Part shown: piece by piece, positions 51,775 through 60,400 of the stretch | How positions within the stretch are numbered: the stretch's first letter is position 1 | Layout of the letters: each line of letters starts with the position of its first letter | NCBI GenBank assembly: GCA_902388495.1 | Contig: CABMPP010000020.1 | Span: forward strand, 8,208-72,207 | Direction of reading: 5' to 3' | Source of the DNA: an uncultured Bacteroides sp. | Lineage (GTDB): Bacteria > Bacteroidota > Bacteroidia > Bacteroidales > Bacteroidaceae | DNA length: 64,000 nucleotides | Made by a program: the position numbers and the translations under genes | The notes under the pieces: model-generated | The model's database searches: none | Seen by the model: only the letters and a program-made list of their open reading frames with translations | Told to the model about the DNA's origin: nothing

Positions 51775-52407
51775 TCATCTTAAATCAACTTCCTCAGCCG
51801 TAGGATAAGCCTTCTTGTCGAACACAAAAAAGCTATCGGAATAGTTCTGCCCGATCTGATAGGAGTTGATTGTCACAACAGCTGTATCTCCACCTCGCTG
51901 CGCCATACTGATACGTGAAGGACGGAAAGTATCTTTGTCTACATACAGAATGATGCACAACAAATCCTGCTTCCGGTCCGTAGCAGTCATCACAACTTCA
52001 TAGAGAGATTTATTTCTGGCACTGTCACTCTTCCCCAACTTCAGCTTATACCCATGTTTATAAAGCGACAACAAAGCATAAGGATTGATGCTTTGCAACT
52101 CTTCGGGTGTCGGTTCTGAAATATTAACCTCATCACTCGAAGCGAGATAACTCCACTGCGTACGCCCGTCAAACCAGGTTATCACTCCGTCTGCCTCCAA
52201 ACGGAACTTCTCTCCCTTCAGGCAGATAACACCGGTAGAGGAACCTTCGGACGTACGGACGGTAAAGGTAGCCTTCACGCCTCCCGCTTTCCGAAATGCT
52301 TCGGCTGTACGGTCCAATATATCTTTGGCATCCGGTTGCTGTGCCAGGATGGGCAAAGCAAAGGAAAGCATACACATACATATCAAAAAAGTGCTAATTC
52401 TCCGCAT
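51775..52407 (-). CDS. LolA-like outer membrane lipoprotein carrier protein
   Basis: 210 residues with a signal peptide (about 1-22, ending ILAQQ). LolA-like fold: [68 protein letters not shown]. This is the Bacteroidota LolA_2 type. It carries lipoproteins across the periplasm to the outer membrane, important in an organism with many surface SusD-type lipoproteins. It lies 17 bases after ftsK and overlaps or abuts trxB. Confidence 0.9.
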   Translation of the reverse strand: MRRISTFLICMCMLSFALPILAQQPDAKDILDRTAEAFRKAGGVKATFTVRTSEGSSTGVICLKGEKFRLEADGVITWFDGRTQWSYLASSDEVNISEPTPEELQSINPYALLSLYKHGYKLKLGKSDSARNKSLYEVVMTATDRKQDLLCIILYVDKDTFRPSRISMAQRGGDTAVVTINSYQIGQNYSDSFFVFDKKAYPTAEEVDLR

Positions 52408-52424
52408 ACATTACAAACTCATTA

Positions 52425-54917
52425 TTAACCCAAATTGTTCAGTCGCATTTCCAGGTCATTCTCATCCACACAGAACACTTCACGCGCCTTGCTTCCTTGC
52501 GCCGCACCTACAATGCCGGCTTTCTCCAACTGATCCATGATGCGTCCGGCACGGTTGTAACCGATGGCAAACTTCCGCTGAATCAGCGAAGTGGAACCTT
52601 GCTGATGAATCACCACCAGACGGGCGGCATCTTCGAACAACGGATCCAGACGTCCCATATCCACATCGCCCAAATCTCCGCCTCCATTTTCGTCTACATA
52701 TTCGGGCAGATAGAAAGCGGTGGGGTATCCTTGCTGGCGGGCGATAAACTTTGTGATTTCCGCTACTTCCGGCGTATCGATAAATGCACACTGCACACGC
52801 ACCGGATCGGCACCCTGCAGGAAGAGCATATCACCACGACCTATCAGTTGGTTGGCTCCGGGACGGTCGAGAATGGTGCGCGAGTCGACCATTGCCGATA
52901 CACGGAAGGCGATACGCGCCGGGAAGTTGGCTTTGATCGTACCTGTGATGATGTTGGTCGTCGGGCGCTGGGTGGCAATAATCATGTGGATGCCGACGGC
53001 ACGCGCCAACTGGGCAATGCGGGCGATAGGCAATTCCACATCCTTACCAGCTGTCATAATCAAGTCACCGAACTCGTCGATGACGACTACAATATACGGC
53101 ATGAACTTATGTCCCTTTTCCGGATTCAACCGGCGATTAATGAACTTTTCGTTATATTCTTTGATATTGCGCACATGGGCAGCTTTCAGTAAATCATAGC
53201 GGGTGTCCATCTCCACACAGATGGAGTTCAGCGTCTGCACTACTTTGGTGACGTCCGTAATGATGGCATCTTCACCATCGGGCAGTTTGGCAAGGAAGTG
53301 GTGCTCGATGACGGAGTAGATGCTGAACTCTACCTTCTTCGGGTCTACCAGCACAAACTTCAATTCCGCCGGATGCTTCTTATATAATAAGGAGGTAATG
53401 ATGGCATTCAATCCCACAGACTTACCCTGACCGGTAGCACCGGCAACGAGCACGTGCGGCATCTTGCAGAGATCCACCATAAACACTTCGTTGGTAATGG
53501 TCTTACCCAGTGCGATGGGCAAATCGTAGGTAGACTCCTGGAACTTCTTGCTGCCGATGATGCTCTGACCGGAGACAATCTTCGGATTGGAGTTAGGCAC
53601 CTCAATACCGATAGTACCTTTTCCGGGGATAGGCGCAATGATACGGATACCCAATGCCGAAAGACTGAGGGCGATATCATCTTCCAATCCACGGATTTTG
53701 GAGATGCGCACTCCCTGTTCGGGGGTAATCTCATAAAGCGTCACCGTAGGACCTACGGTCGCCTTGATGGTACTGATTTCGATGCCGAAGCTGCGCAGCG
53801 TATTGATAATCTTATCCTTATTGGCATTCTGCTCAGCCATGTCGATGGTAGGCCCGTTGTCATCGTAATGCTTCATCAGGTCTATGCCGGGATAATGATA
53901 ATTCTCCAAGTCCAGACGAGGATTATACGGTTCTTTCTCTACACCTTGATATTCCTCCTCTTCATTTTTCTCAATCTCGAATGCCGGCTCCTTCATAGCC
54001 GGCTGTTCCCGGAAAGGGGGCACAGCATCCGGTTGCGGTGTCTCGATGGTCATTGTTATATCATCATCTCCTTGGCGGGCAGGTTTCACGCTGCTTCCTC
54101 CGCCAAGGTCGAGAGTAATTTCGGGGGTAATTTCTTCTTCTTCCTCTTCACCAGCAGTTTCGGGCACGGTTTCTTTTTCGGGTTCCGGTTTGGCTGGTTT
54201 CGGGGCAGAGGTCTTTCCTTTTGTCGTCCAGGAGTCGGTAAACTCTTCCGGTGTCTCACCTTTCTCCTTTTCGGCCTTTTCCTTACGCTTCAGGAAGCTG
54301 AGAGTAAACAGTCTGCGCAGCCAGATAACAGTACGCGCACTCAGGTAGATAAGAAAGCAGATAGCAGTTACCAGCAACAACATCCACACACCCGGCACTC
54401 CGATTTGCGATACGAGCCAGTTGCTGACGTTATATCCGTGCAAACCTCCCAAATAAAGGAAAGAGTCCTTGTACTGGTCTACAAAAGCAAAACCGAAAAA
54501 GACCGAGAACCATACCAGCAGCAACGAGCAACCGATGAACCATTTCCACAGACGTACCACACGTACCTTCATCAACTTCAGTCCTGCCACTGCCAGGAAC
54601 ACGAGGATGAAGAACGACGACACGCCGAAGCAGTCATTTATCAGATAGCTTGCCAGTTGTGCGCCGCGGGAACCGGCGTAGTTTTTCACTCCATTTGTAG
54701 TAGAAGCCAGCTCTTGCGCTGTGCCTCCGTCAATGATACTCTGGTCCGCCGCTCCCGTGAAGAAGAACGATGAAAAGGCGAGCAACAGGTAAACGGAAAA
54801 GATAACGAGGACAAGTCCGATTACAAAATGAATGGTTTCATTCTTGAATATGCCCGTCACTTTTCCGAAGAACGAAAGGGACGTTTCTGTATCTTTAGAT
54901 GCATTTTTCTTTGCCAT
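52425..54917 (-). CDS. ftsK: DNA translocase FtsK
   Basis: 830 residues from MAKKNASKD. Four membrane segments lie in the first ~200 residues, then a charged Glu/Pro linker. The alpha-beta motor follows with Walker A in VLVAGATGQGKSVGLN and Walker B in YIVVVIDEFGDLIM. The C-terminal winged-helix gamma domain is QQGSTSLIQRKFAIGYNRAGRIMDQLEKAGIVG. It pumps DNA at the division septum and directs dimer resolution. A TTG six bases upstream is in frame but the ATG is preferred. First gene of the operon with lolA-like and trxB. Confidence 0.97.
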   Translation of the reverse strand: MAKKNASKDTETSLSFFGKVTGIFKNETIHFVIGLVLVIFSVYLLLAFSSFFFTGAADQSIIDGGTAQELASTTNGVKNYAGSRGAQLASYLINDCFGVSSFFILVFLAVAGLKLMKVRVVRLWKWFIGCSLLLVWFSVFFGFAFVDQYKDSFLYLGGLHGYNVSNWLVSQIGVPGVWMLLLVTAICFLIYLSARTVIWLRRLFTLSFLKRKEKAEKEKGETPEEFTDSWTTKGKTSAPKPAKPEPEKETVPETAGEEEEEEITPEITLDLGGGSSVKPARQGDDDITMTIETPQPDAVPPFREQPAMKEPAFEIEKNEEEEYQGVEKEPYNPRLDLENYHYPGIDLMKHYDDNGPTIDMAEQNANKDKIINTLRSFGIEISTIKATVGPTVTLYEITPEQGVRISKIRGLEDDIALSLSALGIRIIAPIPGKGTIGIEVPNSNPKIVSGQSIIGSKKFQESTYDLPIALGKTITNEVFMVDLCKMPHVLVAGATGQGKSVGLNAIITSLLYKKHPAELKFVLVDPKKVEFSIYSVIEHHFLAKLPDGEDAIITDVTKVVQTLNSICVEMDTRYDLLKAAHVRNIKEYNEKFINRRLNPEKGHKFMPYIVVVIDEFGDLIMTAGKDVELPIARIAQLARAVGIHMIIATQRPTTNIITGTIKANFPARIAFRVSAMVDSRTILDRPGANQLIGRGDMLFLQGADPVRVQCAFIDTPEVAEITKFIARQQGYPTAFYLPEYVDENGGGDLGDVDMGRLDPLFEDAARLVVIHQQGSTSLIQRKFAIGYNRAGRIMDQLEKAGIVGAAQGSKAREVFCVDENDLEMRLNNLG

Positions 54918-54942
54918 TTTCAATATATATGATAGATTGGTG

Positions 54943-54950
54943 CAAAAGTA
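54943..54950 (-). promoter_or_regulatory. -7 box for ftsK
   Basis: TACTTTTG on the minus strand matches TAnnTTTG, 26 bases upstream of the ATG at 54917. Confidence 0.45.
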
Positions 54951-55146
54951 ATAAAAAAAACACGCTTCAGCATTCTTGGAACGGGGAAAAATAAGAATCT
55001 AGGTTAATCTGCATTTGCTACTGGCTGGACGATACCGACAGCCGAAGAAGAAGCCGGAGAACGGAATATCATGTGGCAAGAAACAATATAAGCATGTAGA
55101 GAGTGCCAAAACACCCTATTTACAGCCAAATACTTTGCCCAAATCG

Positions 55147-55176
55147 TTTGCAACACAAAGAAAAGTAGTATCTTTG
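55147..55176 (+). promoter_or_regulatory. Promoter of the Rpn-like gene
   Basis: TTTG-N18-TATCTTTG, a full Bacteroides-type promoter, with the ATG at 55194 only 18 bases after the -7 box. Confidence 0.65.
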
Positions 55177-55193
55177 TAAAAATCAATTTTATT

Positions 55194-56114
55194 ATGGAAC
55201 AGAAAGACAAATACATACGTTTTGACTGGGCAGTGAAACGCCTGCTGCGCAACAAGGCCAACTTCGACGTACTCGAAGGCTTCCTCACCGTGCTCTTGGG
55301 CGAAGCAATCCATATCGTGGAGATTCTAGAAAGCGAAAGCAATCAACAAAGTGAAGAGGATAAGTTCAACCGAGTGGACATCAAAGCCCGGAACAGCAAA
55401 GACGAGATAATTATTGTAGAGGTGCAAAATACCCGTGAACTCTATTACCTGGAACGCATCTTATACGGGGTGGCAAAAGCAATTACAGAACATATCGAAC
55501 TGGGCAGCATCTACTCTGACGTAAAGAAGGTATACTCTATTAGCATACTCTACTTCGACATTGGCCAAGGAACCGACTACCTATATCATGGCCAGAATAC
55601 CTTTGTGGGCGTACATACAGGAGACTTTCTGCAAGTAACTACCAAAGAGAAAGGAGCCATCGTACGCAAACTTCCGGCTCAAATATTCCCCGAATACTTT
55701 CTGATCCGCGTGAACGAGTTCAACAAGGTAGCCGTCACGCCGCTGGAAGAATGGATTGAGTATCTGAAAACCGGTTGTATTCGTCCCGACACCCAAGCCC
55801 CCGGACTGGCCGCAGCACGAAAAAAGCTAATTTACTACAATATGGAGCCTGCCGAACGCAATGCTTACGACCGACATATAGATGCTATTATGATACAGAA
55901 CGATGTACTGGGAACTGCTAAAGAAGAAGGATATGAAGAAGGATTGCAGGAAGGATTGCAGGAAGGAAGACAGGAAGGAAGGCAGGAAGGAAGACAGGAA
56001 GGATTGCAAGAAGGGAAAATATCCGTAGCTCGTAACCTGAAAGCTATTGGCTTGTCCATAGAAACAATCGTACAAGCGTCCGGCCTATCCATTGAAGATA
56101 TAGAGAAACTATAA
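55194..56114 (+). CDS. Rpn-family PD-(D/E)XK nuclease/transposase-like protein
   Basis: 306 residues. The N-terminal PD-(D/E)XK fold has its core in NRVDIKARNSKDEIIIVEVQNTRELYYLERILYG: Asp and then EVQ (E-x-Q in place of E-x-K, normal for this group). These proteins are annotated as PDDEXK-type transposases or recombination-promoting nucleases. The C-terminal 50 residues contain an EGLQEGRQEG repeat encoded by 12-base tandem DNA repeats (55938-56009), then a short helical end (LKAIGLSIETIVQASGLSIEDIEKL). No inverted-repeat ends were seen, so I treat it as a chromosomal nuclease gene rather than an insertion sequence. It has its own promoter. Confidence 0.85.
   Translation: MEQKDKYIRFDWAVKRLLRNKANFDVLEGFLTVLLGEAIHIVEILESESNQQSEEDKFNRVDIKARNSKDEIIIVEVQNTRELYYLERILYGVAKAITEHIELGSIYSDVKKVYSISILYFDIGQGTDYLYHGQNTFVGVHTGDFLQVTTKEKGAIVRKLPAQIFPEYFLIRVNEFNKVAVTPLEEWIEYLKTGCIRPDTQAPGLAAARKKLIYYNMEPAERNAYDRHIDAIMIQNDVLGTAKEEGYEEGLQEGLQEGRQEGRQEGRQEGLQEGKISVARNLKAIGLSIETIVQASGLSIEDIEKL
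55938..56009 (+). repeat. 12-base tandem repeat inside the Rpn-like gene
   Basis: Six in-frame 12-base units (GAAGGATTGCAG and GAAGGAAGACAG variants) with a degenerate unit on each side, coding for the four-residue repeat EGLQ/EGRQ. Copy-number change would keep frame. Confidence 0.9.
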
Positions 56115-56164
56115 TTAGGAAATACACTTTTTAAGAAAGGCAGTACAGCAAAATGCAAATAAAT

Positions 56165-56196
56165 TTGCTTCGGCTTTCGGTTTACGCTATCTTTGC
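56165..56196 (+). promoter_or_regulatory. Promoter of the DUF5063 gene
   Basis: TTTG-N20-TATCTTTG matches the -33/-7 consensus. The ATG is at 56215, 19 bases after the -7 box. Confidence 0.65.
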
Positions 56197-56214
56197 GTTT
56201 CAAATCAAGAAGAT

Positions 56215-56844
56215 ATGAAGAAAGAAAGCCAAGTGATATTCGACCGTAATGTAGTGGAATTCGTTACCGTAGCTGCTGAATTCTGCAAGTTTCTGGAACA
56301 AGCGGAAGGTATAAAACGTTCTATATTTGTCGATACTTCATTAAAAATACTTCCGCTGCTTTATCTCAAAGCTTCCATGTTGCCCGAATGTGAAACGATA
56401 GGAGATGAAGCTCCGGAAACATTCGTAACCGAAGAGACTTACGAAGTGCTCCGCATAAATCTCGCAAATATCCTTGCCGAAAAGGATGACTACTTGGATG
56501 TATTTGTGTCGGACATGAAGTACAGCGACCAGCCCATCACGAAAAACATTTCCGAAGATCTGGCCGATATCTATCAGGATATCAGAGACTTCATTTTTGT
56601 ATTTCAATTGGGACTGAACGAAACGATGAACGACTCCCTTGCCATCTGCCAGGAAAACTTCCGGCTGTATTGGGGACAGAAACTCGTCAACACGCTGCGC
56701 GCCCTGCACGATGTAAGGTATGCACAAGGCGAAGACGAAGAAAATGAAGAGGAGGATTGTGACTGTGAAGACGGCTGCGATTGTGGAGACGACTGCCATT
56801 GTGATGATGACAATTGCCATTGCCACGAACATCATCACGAATAA
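56215..56844 (+). CDS. DUF5063 family protein with metal-binding-like Cys/His tail
   Basis: 209 residues without a signal peptide. The helical body (about 1-175) fits the DUF5063 family (FVTVAAEFCKFLE, KILPLLYLKASMLP, ENFRLYWGQKLVNTLRALHDV). From about 181 to the end the chain consists almost only of Cys, His, Asp, Glu and Gly: eight Cys, mostly as CxC pairs, and six His ending in HEHHHE. This looks like a metal store or sensor. The tail may be lineage-specific. It is followed after 10 bases by the DEDD exonuclease gene, so the two are co-transcribed. Confidence 0.82.
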   Translation: MKKESQVIFDRNVVEFVTVAAEFCKFLEQAEGIKRSIFVDTSLKILPLLYLKASMLPECETIGDEAPETFVTEETYEVLRINLANILAEKDDYLDVFVSDMKYSDQPITKNISEDLADIYQDIRDFIFVFQLGLNETMNDSLAICQENFRLYWGQKLVNTLRALHDVRYAQGEDEENEEEDCDCEDGCDCGDDCHCDDDNCHCHEHHHE

Positions 56845-56854
56845 ACTTTAAATT

Positions 56855-57493
56855 ATGGTTATCAAAAGAACAATAGATAAAGAGGTACTGAAAGAGCTGC
56901 CCAAAGCCGCCTTCCCGGGAGAAATACACGTGGTGCAGACGCCGTGGGAAGCCGAGAGAGCAATAACCTACCTGAAGGGATGCACTTTGCTGGGCATTGA
57001 CAGTGAGACGCGTCCTTCGTTCACAAAAGGACAGTCGCACAAAGTTGCCTTGCTGCAAATCTCATCAGAAGAACATTGCTTTCTGTTCCGCCTTAACCTC
57101 ACCGGATTGACGTTGCCCATCATCACGCTACTGGAGAGTCCCAGCGTAACGAAAGTAGGGCTTTCACTGCGGGACGACTTCATGATGCTGCACAAGCGTG
57201 CCCCCTTTGAGCAACGTGCCTGCATCGAATTGCAGGAATACGTCCGCGCCTTCGGTATCCAGGACAAAAGTCTGCAAAAGATATACGGCATCCTCTTTGG
57301 AGAGAAAATATCCAAAAGCCAACGTCTCTCTAATTGGGAAGCCGACACCCTGACTGAATCTCAAAAACAATATGCAGCAACCGACGCCTGGGCATGCCTC
57401 AACATCTACAACAAGTTGCAAGAGCTGAAGCGCACCGGAGATTTTGAAATTGCGGCAGAGGAAGAAGAAAAGATTATAGTAACAGATAAATGA
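56855..57493 (+). CDS. 3'-5' exonuclease, RNase D-like DEDDy domain
   Basis: 212 residues. DEDD residues are in LLGIDSETRPSF, the LSLRDDFMML region, and YAATDAWACLNIY (the Tyr/Asp pair of the DEDDy type). It has a single catalytic domain without HRDC, so it is shorter than E. coli RNase D. Likely acts on RNA or DNA 3' ends in the cytoplasm. In a two-gene unit with the DUF5063 gene, and followed by a repeat cluster. Confidence 0.9.
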   Translation: MVIKRTIDKEVLKELPKAAFPGEIHVVQTPWEAERAITYLKGCTLLGIDSETRPSFTKGQSHKVALLQISSEEHCFLFRLNLTGLTLPIITLLESPSVTKVGLSLRDDFMMLHKRAPFEQRACIELQEYVRAFGIQDKSLQKIYGILFGEKISKSQRLSNWEADTLTESQKQYAATDAWACLNIYNKLQELKRTGDFEIAAEEEEKIIVTDK

Positions 57494-57521
57494 TAATTTA
57501 GAAGCGCTATGGAGTATTTTG

Positions 57522-57588
57522 AATGATTTCTGAAATCATTGCTACAATGATCTCTGAAATTATTACTGCAATGATTTCTGAAATCATT
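57522..57588. repeat. Three hairpins with exact 24-base period
   Basis: AATGATTTCTGAAATCATT (57522-57540 and 57570-57588) and the variant AATGATCTCTGAAATTATT (57546-57564) repeat every 24 bases. Each is an 8-bp stem with a 3-base loop. It sits between the DEDD exonuclease stop and the methyltransferase start. Confidence 0.85.
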
Positions 57589-57662
57589 GTAGTAATAAGA
57601 TGAAGGGAAAAAACACAAATAGAACTGCGCTAAATTCTCATTTAACAACACATATATATAGT

Positions 57663-58844
57663 ATGTATAAAGTATATCTCAAATCTGGTAAAGAAGAGTC
57701 ATTGAAGCGTTTTCACCCCTGGGTGTTTTCCGGTGCCATTGCGCACTTCGACGGAGAACCCGAAGAAGGAGAAGTAGTAGAAATCTATACCTCCAAGAAA
57801 GAATTCATCGCCAAAGGACATTTCCAAATAGGCAGCATCGCCGTGCGTGTACTGACCTTCCATCAAGACGAAGACATCAATGCCGACTTCTGGAAACGCA
57901 AACTCAGTATTGCCTACGACATGCGACGCAGCATCGGCATCGCCGAAAACCCGACGAATAATACCTACCGCCTGATACATGGCGAAGGCGACAACTTGCC
58001 GGGCCTCGTCATCGATATTTATGCCCGCACCGCCGTAATGCAGGCACACTCCGCCGGCATGCACCTCGACCGCATGGCCATTGCCGAAGCCCTCAGTGAA
58101 GTGATGGGTGACCGGATAGACAACATCTACTACAAATCGGAAACCACCCTCCCTTTCAAAGCCGACCTCTACCCCGAAAACGGTTTCCTGAAAGGCGGAA
58201 GTACTGATAACGTTGCCACGGAATATGGCTTGAAGTTCCACATCGACTGGCTGAAGGGACAAAAAACCGGCTTCTTCGTTGATCAGCGCGAGAACCGCTC
58301 TCTGCTGGAACGTTATGCCAAAGGGCGCAGTGTACTGAACATGTTCTGCTACACCGGCGGTTTCTCCGTCTATGCCATGCGCGGAGATGCCAAACTGGTA
58401 CATTCCGTAGACAGTTCCGCCAAAGCCATCGACCTGACCAACAAGAACATCGAGCTGAATTTCCCCGATGATGCCCGTCATGCCGCATACGCCGAAGATG
58501 CTTTCAAATACCTGGACCGTATGGGCGACCAATACGACCTTATCGTCCTCGACCCGCCTGCCTTTGCCAAGCACCGTGATGCCCTGCGCAATGCCCTGCA
58601 AGGTTACCGCAAACTGAATGTCAAAGCATTCGAGAAAATCAAACCGGGCGGCATACTCTTTACTTTCTCCTGCTCGCAAGCCGTCAGCAAAGAGAATTTC
58701 CGTACCGCTGTATTTACCGCTGCCGCCATGTCCGGCCGCAACGTCCGCATCCTGCACCAACTGACGCAGCCTGCCGACCATCCGGTAAGTATCTATCATC
58801 CCGAAGGGGAATATTTGAAAGGGTTGGTACTCTATGTAGAATAA
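57663..58844 (+). CDS. rlmI: Class I SAM-dependent rRNA methyltransferase, RlmI family
   Basis: 393 residues from MYKVYLKSGKEESLKRFHPWVFSGAI. N-terminal PUA domain (about 1-75), then a Rossmann methyltransferase domain: GFFVDQRENRSLL, RSVLNMFCYTGGFSVYAM (SAM site), DLIVLDPPAFAKH and GGILFTFSCSQAVSKENF, with the catalytic Cys likely in the last motif. The E. coli homologue makes m5C1962 in 23S rRNA. An in-frame ATG at 57600 adds a non-conserved leader just after the hairpin cluster and is not used. Confidence 0.92.
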   Translation: MYKVYLKSGKEESLKRFHPWVFSGAIAHFDGEPEEGEVVEIYTSKKEFIAKGHFQIGSIAVRVLTFHQDEDINADFWKRKLSIAYDMRRSIGIAENPTNNTYRLIHGEGDNLPGLVIDIYARTAVMQAHSAGMHLDRMAIAEALSEVMGDRIDNIYYKSETTLPFKADLYPENGFLKGGSTDNVATEYGLKFHIDWLKGQKTGFFVDQRENRSLLERYAKGRSVLNMFCYTGGFSVYAMRGDAKLVHSVDSSAKAIDLTNKNIELNFPDDARHAAYAEDAFKYLDRMGDQYDLIVLDPPAFAKHRDALRNALQGYRKLNVKAFEKIKPGGILFTFSCSQAVSKENFRTAVFTAAAMSGRNVRILHQLTQPADHPVSIYHPEGEYLKGLVLYVE

Positions 58845-58913
58845 GAATCAGGCAAATAACGCCATCAAAGTTTTAAAAGTAGTTAATAAAAAGCAGATTT
58901 TCGTCTAATTACT

Positions 58914-58929
58914 ATGTTGTATAACATAA
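58914..58929. promoter_or_regulatory. Inverted repeat near the candidate sRNA promoter
   Basis: TATGTT-GTAT-AACATA, a perfect 6-bp inverted repeat, immediately upstream of the TATATTTG box at 58936. Confidence 0.35.
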
Positions 58930-58935
58930 ACCCTG

Positions 58936-58943
58936 TATATTTG
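58936..58943 (+). promoter_or_regulatory. -7 box for the candidate small RNA
   Basis: TATATTTG matches TAnnTTTG. No gene starts within 180 bases, but a terminator lies about 75 bases downstream. Confidence 0.5.
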
Positions 58944-58949
58944 CAGTGT

Positions 58950-59018
58950 GTTTTTCATGGTATTAGATTTAAGGTTAATAAAGATTGGCTGTCTGGGATA
59001 GATAGCCTTCTTTTTTTA
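58950..59018 (+). ncRNA. Candidate small RNA or leader transcript
   Basis: A region of about 70 bases bounded by a -7 box (58936-58943) and a rho-independent terminator (about 58989-59018), with no start codon and reading frame of useful length. The segment reading GGTATTAGATTTAAGGTTAA looks familiar to me as a recurrent Bacteroides intergenic sequence, but I cannot name a family. It could instead be an attenuated leader of the NupG-like gene 107 bases further on, which has its own box at 59076. Confidence 0.45.
58989..59018 (+). terminator. Terminator of the candidate small RNA
   Basis: GGCTGTCT and AGATAGCC pair over 8 bp with one wobble and a 5-base loop, followed by TTCTTTTTTTATA. Confidence 0.7.
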
Positions 59019-59075
59019 TATACCCCCAGCTCCCTTTTTTAGCCCTCCAGGCATCGCCTTTTCCGAGAAATTCCC

Positions 59076-59083
59076 TACATTTG
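59076..59083 (+). promoter_or_regulatory. -7 box for the NupG-like operon
   Basis: TACATTTG matches TAnnTTTG, 43 bases before the ATG at 59126. Confidence 0.5.
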
Positions 59084-59125
59084 CATCAATGTATATATAA
59101 GAAAAACACGTAATAAGAAACAATT

Positions 59126-60388
59126 ATGAGTATCAAGGTTCGTTTAGTTATCATGAACTTCCTGCAATTTGCCGTATGGGGAGCGTATCTCACATCAATG
59201 GGAAGTTATTTGGTAAATGTAGGTTTGGCAGGACATATCGGTATGTTCTATGCCATGCAAGGCATCGTATCGTTATTTATGCCTGCCATTCTGGGGATTA
59301 TTGCCGACCGCTGGGTGCCGGCACAAAAATTACTGAGCTTCAGCCACTTCGTTGCAGCCCTGTTTATGGCGTTGACCGGCTATTACGGCATGACCGCCGG
59401 AGCGGATGTAGATTTCAGCATTCTCTTTACCTTCTACTCATTAAGCGTTGCATTCTATATGCCCACCCTCGCCCTCTCCAATTCCGTGGCCTATACCGCT
59501 TTGGACAAAGCTGGACTGGACACTATCAAGACCTTCCCTCCCATCCGTATCTTCGGAACCATCGGTTTCATCTGCTCCATGTGGATGGTCGATTTGCTGG
59601 GATTACAGAATACATACGGACAATTCTTTGCCTGCGCCATCATCGGATTAGTATATGGTGTATATGCCCTGACCTTGCCCGACTGCCCCATCAGCAAGGG
59701 CGGACAAACCAAATCACTGGTGGAAGCCTTGGGGCTGCGTGCTTTCGCACTGTTCAAGCAGAAGAAAATGGCAATTTTCTTTATCTTCTCCATGCTGCTC
59801 GGCGTGTCGCTGCAAATCACCAACGGGTTTGCCAACCCATATATCAGCAGTTTCGGAAGCATTCCCGAGTATGCCGACACCTTTGGTGTGCAGCATGCCA
59901 ATATCCTGATTTCGCTGTCGCAGGTGTCCGAGACTCTCTGTATCTTGCTGATCCCCTTCTTCCTGAAGCGTTTCGGCATTAAACAAGTGATGCTGATTGC
60001 CATGCTGGCATGGGTACTACGGTTCGGACTGTTCGGAGCCGGTAATCCGGGCAGCGGGGTATGGATGTTTGTACTTTCCATGATTGTTTATGGCGTTGCA
60101 TTCGATTTTTTCAACATATCCGGCTCTTTATTTGTTGATAGAGAAACGGACAAAGGAATCCGCTCCAGTGCACAAGGCTTGTTCGTCATCATGACCAACG
60201 GCTTCGGCGCTACTATTGGTACACTGGGGGCACAAGCTGTAGTAAATCATTTCGTCGATTTCAACAGTGAAGTGCCGCAGATAGCACAATGGCAGTCGGC
60301 CTGGTTCACGTTCGCAGCTTATGCGCTGGTCGTAGCGGTAGTGTTTGCACTTGTATTCAAGTACAAGCACCGGCCCGAGAAAAACTAA
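59126..60388 (+). CDS. MFS nucleoside transporter, NupG family
   Basis: 420 residues with about 12 hydrophobic segments. The opening RLVIMNFLQFAVWGAYLTSMGSYL, the motif IADRWVPAQKLLSFSHFVAALFM and SVAYTALDKAGLDTIKTFPPIRIFGTIGF match the nucleoside:proton symporter (NupG/XapB) family. Probable inner-membrane import of nucleosides. First gene of a five-gene operon with a bifunctional nuclease, rsmE, a DUF4836 lipoprotein and an ABC ATPase. The neighbours do not share an obvious pathway. Confidence 0.9.
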   Translation: MSIKVRLVIMNFLQFAVWGAYLTSMGSYLVNVGLAGHIGMFYAMQGIVSLFMPAILGIIADRWVPAQKLLSFSHFVAALFMALTGYYGMTAGADVDFSILFTFYSLSVAFYMPTLALSNSVAYTALDKAGLDTIKTFPPIRIFGTIGFICSMWMVDLLGLQNTYGQFFACAIIGLVYGVYALTLPDCPISKGGQTKSLVEALGLRAFALFKQKKMAIFFIFSMLLGVSLQITNGFANPYISSFGSIPEYADTFGVQHANILISLSQVSETLCILLIPFFLKRFGIKQVMLIAMLAWVLRFGLFGAGNPGSGVWMFVLSMIVYGVAFDFFNISGSLFVDRETDKGIRSSAQGLFVIMTNGFGATIGTLGAQAVVNHFVDFNSEVPQIAQWQSAWFTFAAYALVVAVVFALVFKYKHRPEKN

Positions 60389-60400
60389 ACTAAGTTTTTT

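Noticed and set aside
55194..56114. Insertion sequence built on the Rpn-like gene
   Set aside because: No terminal inverted repeats or target duplications are visible, and the gene has an ordinary host-type promoter.
57600..57662. Upstream start of the RlmI-family gene
   Set aside because: The added 21 residues are not part of the PUA domain and begin right after the hairpin repeats.
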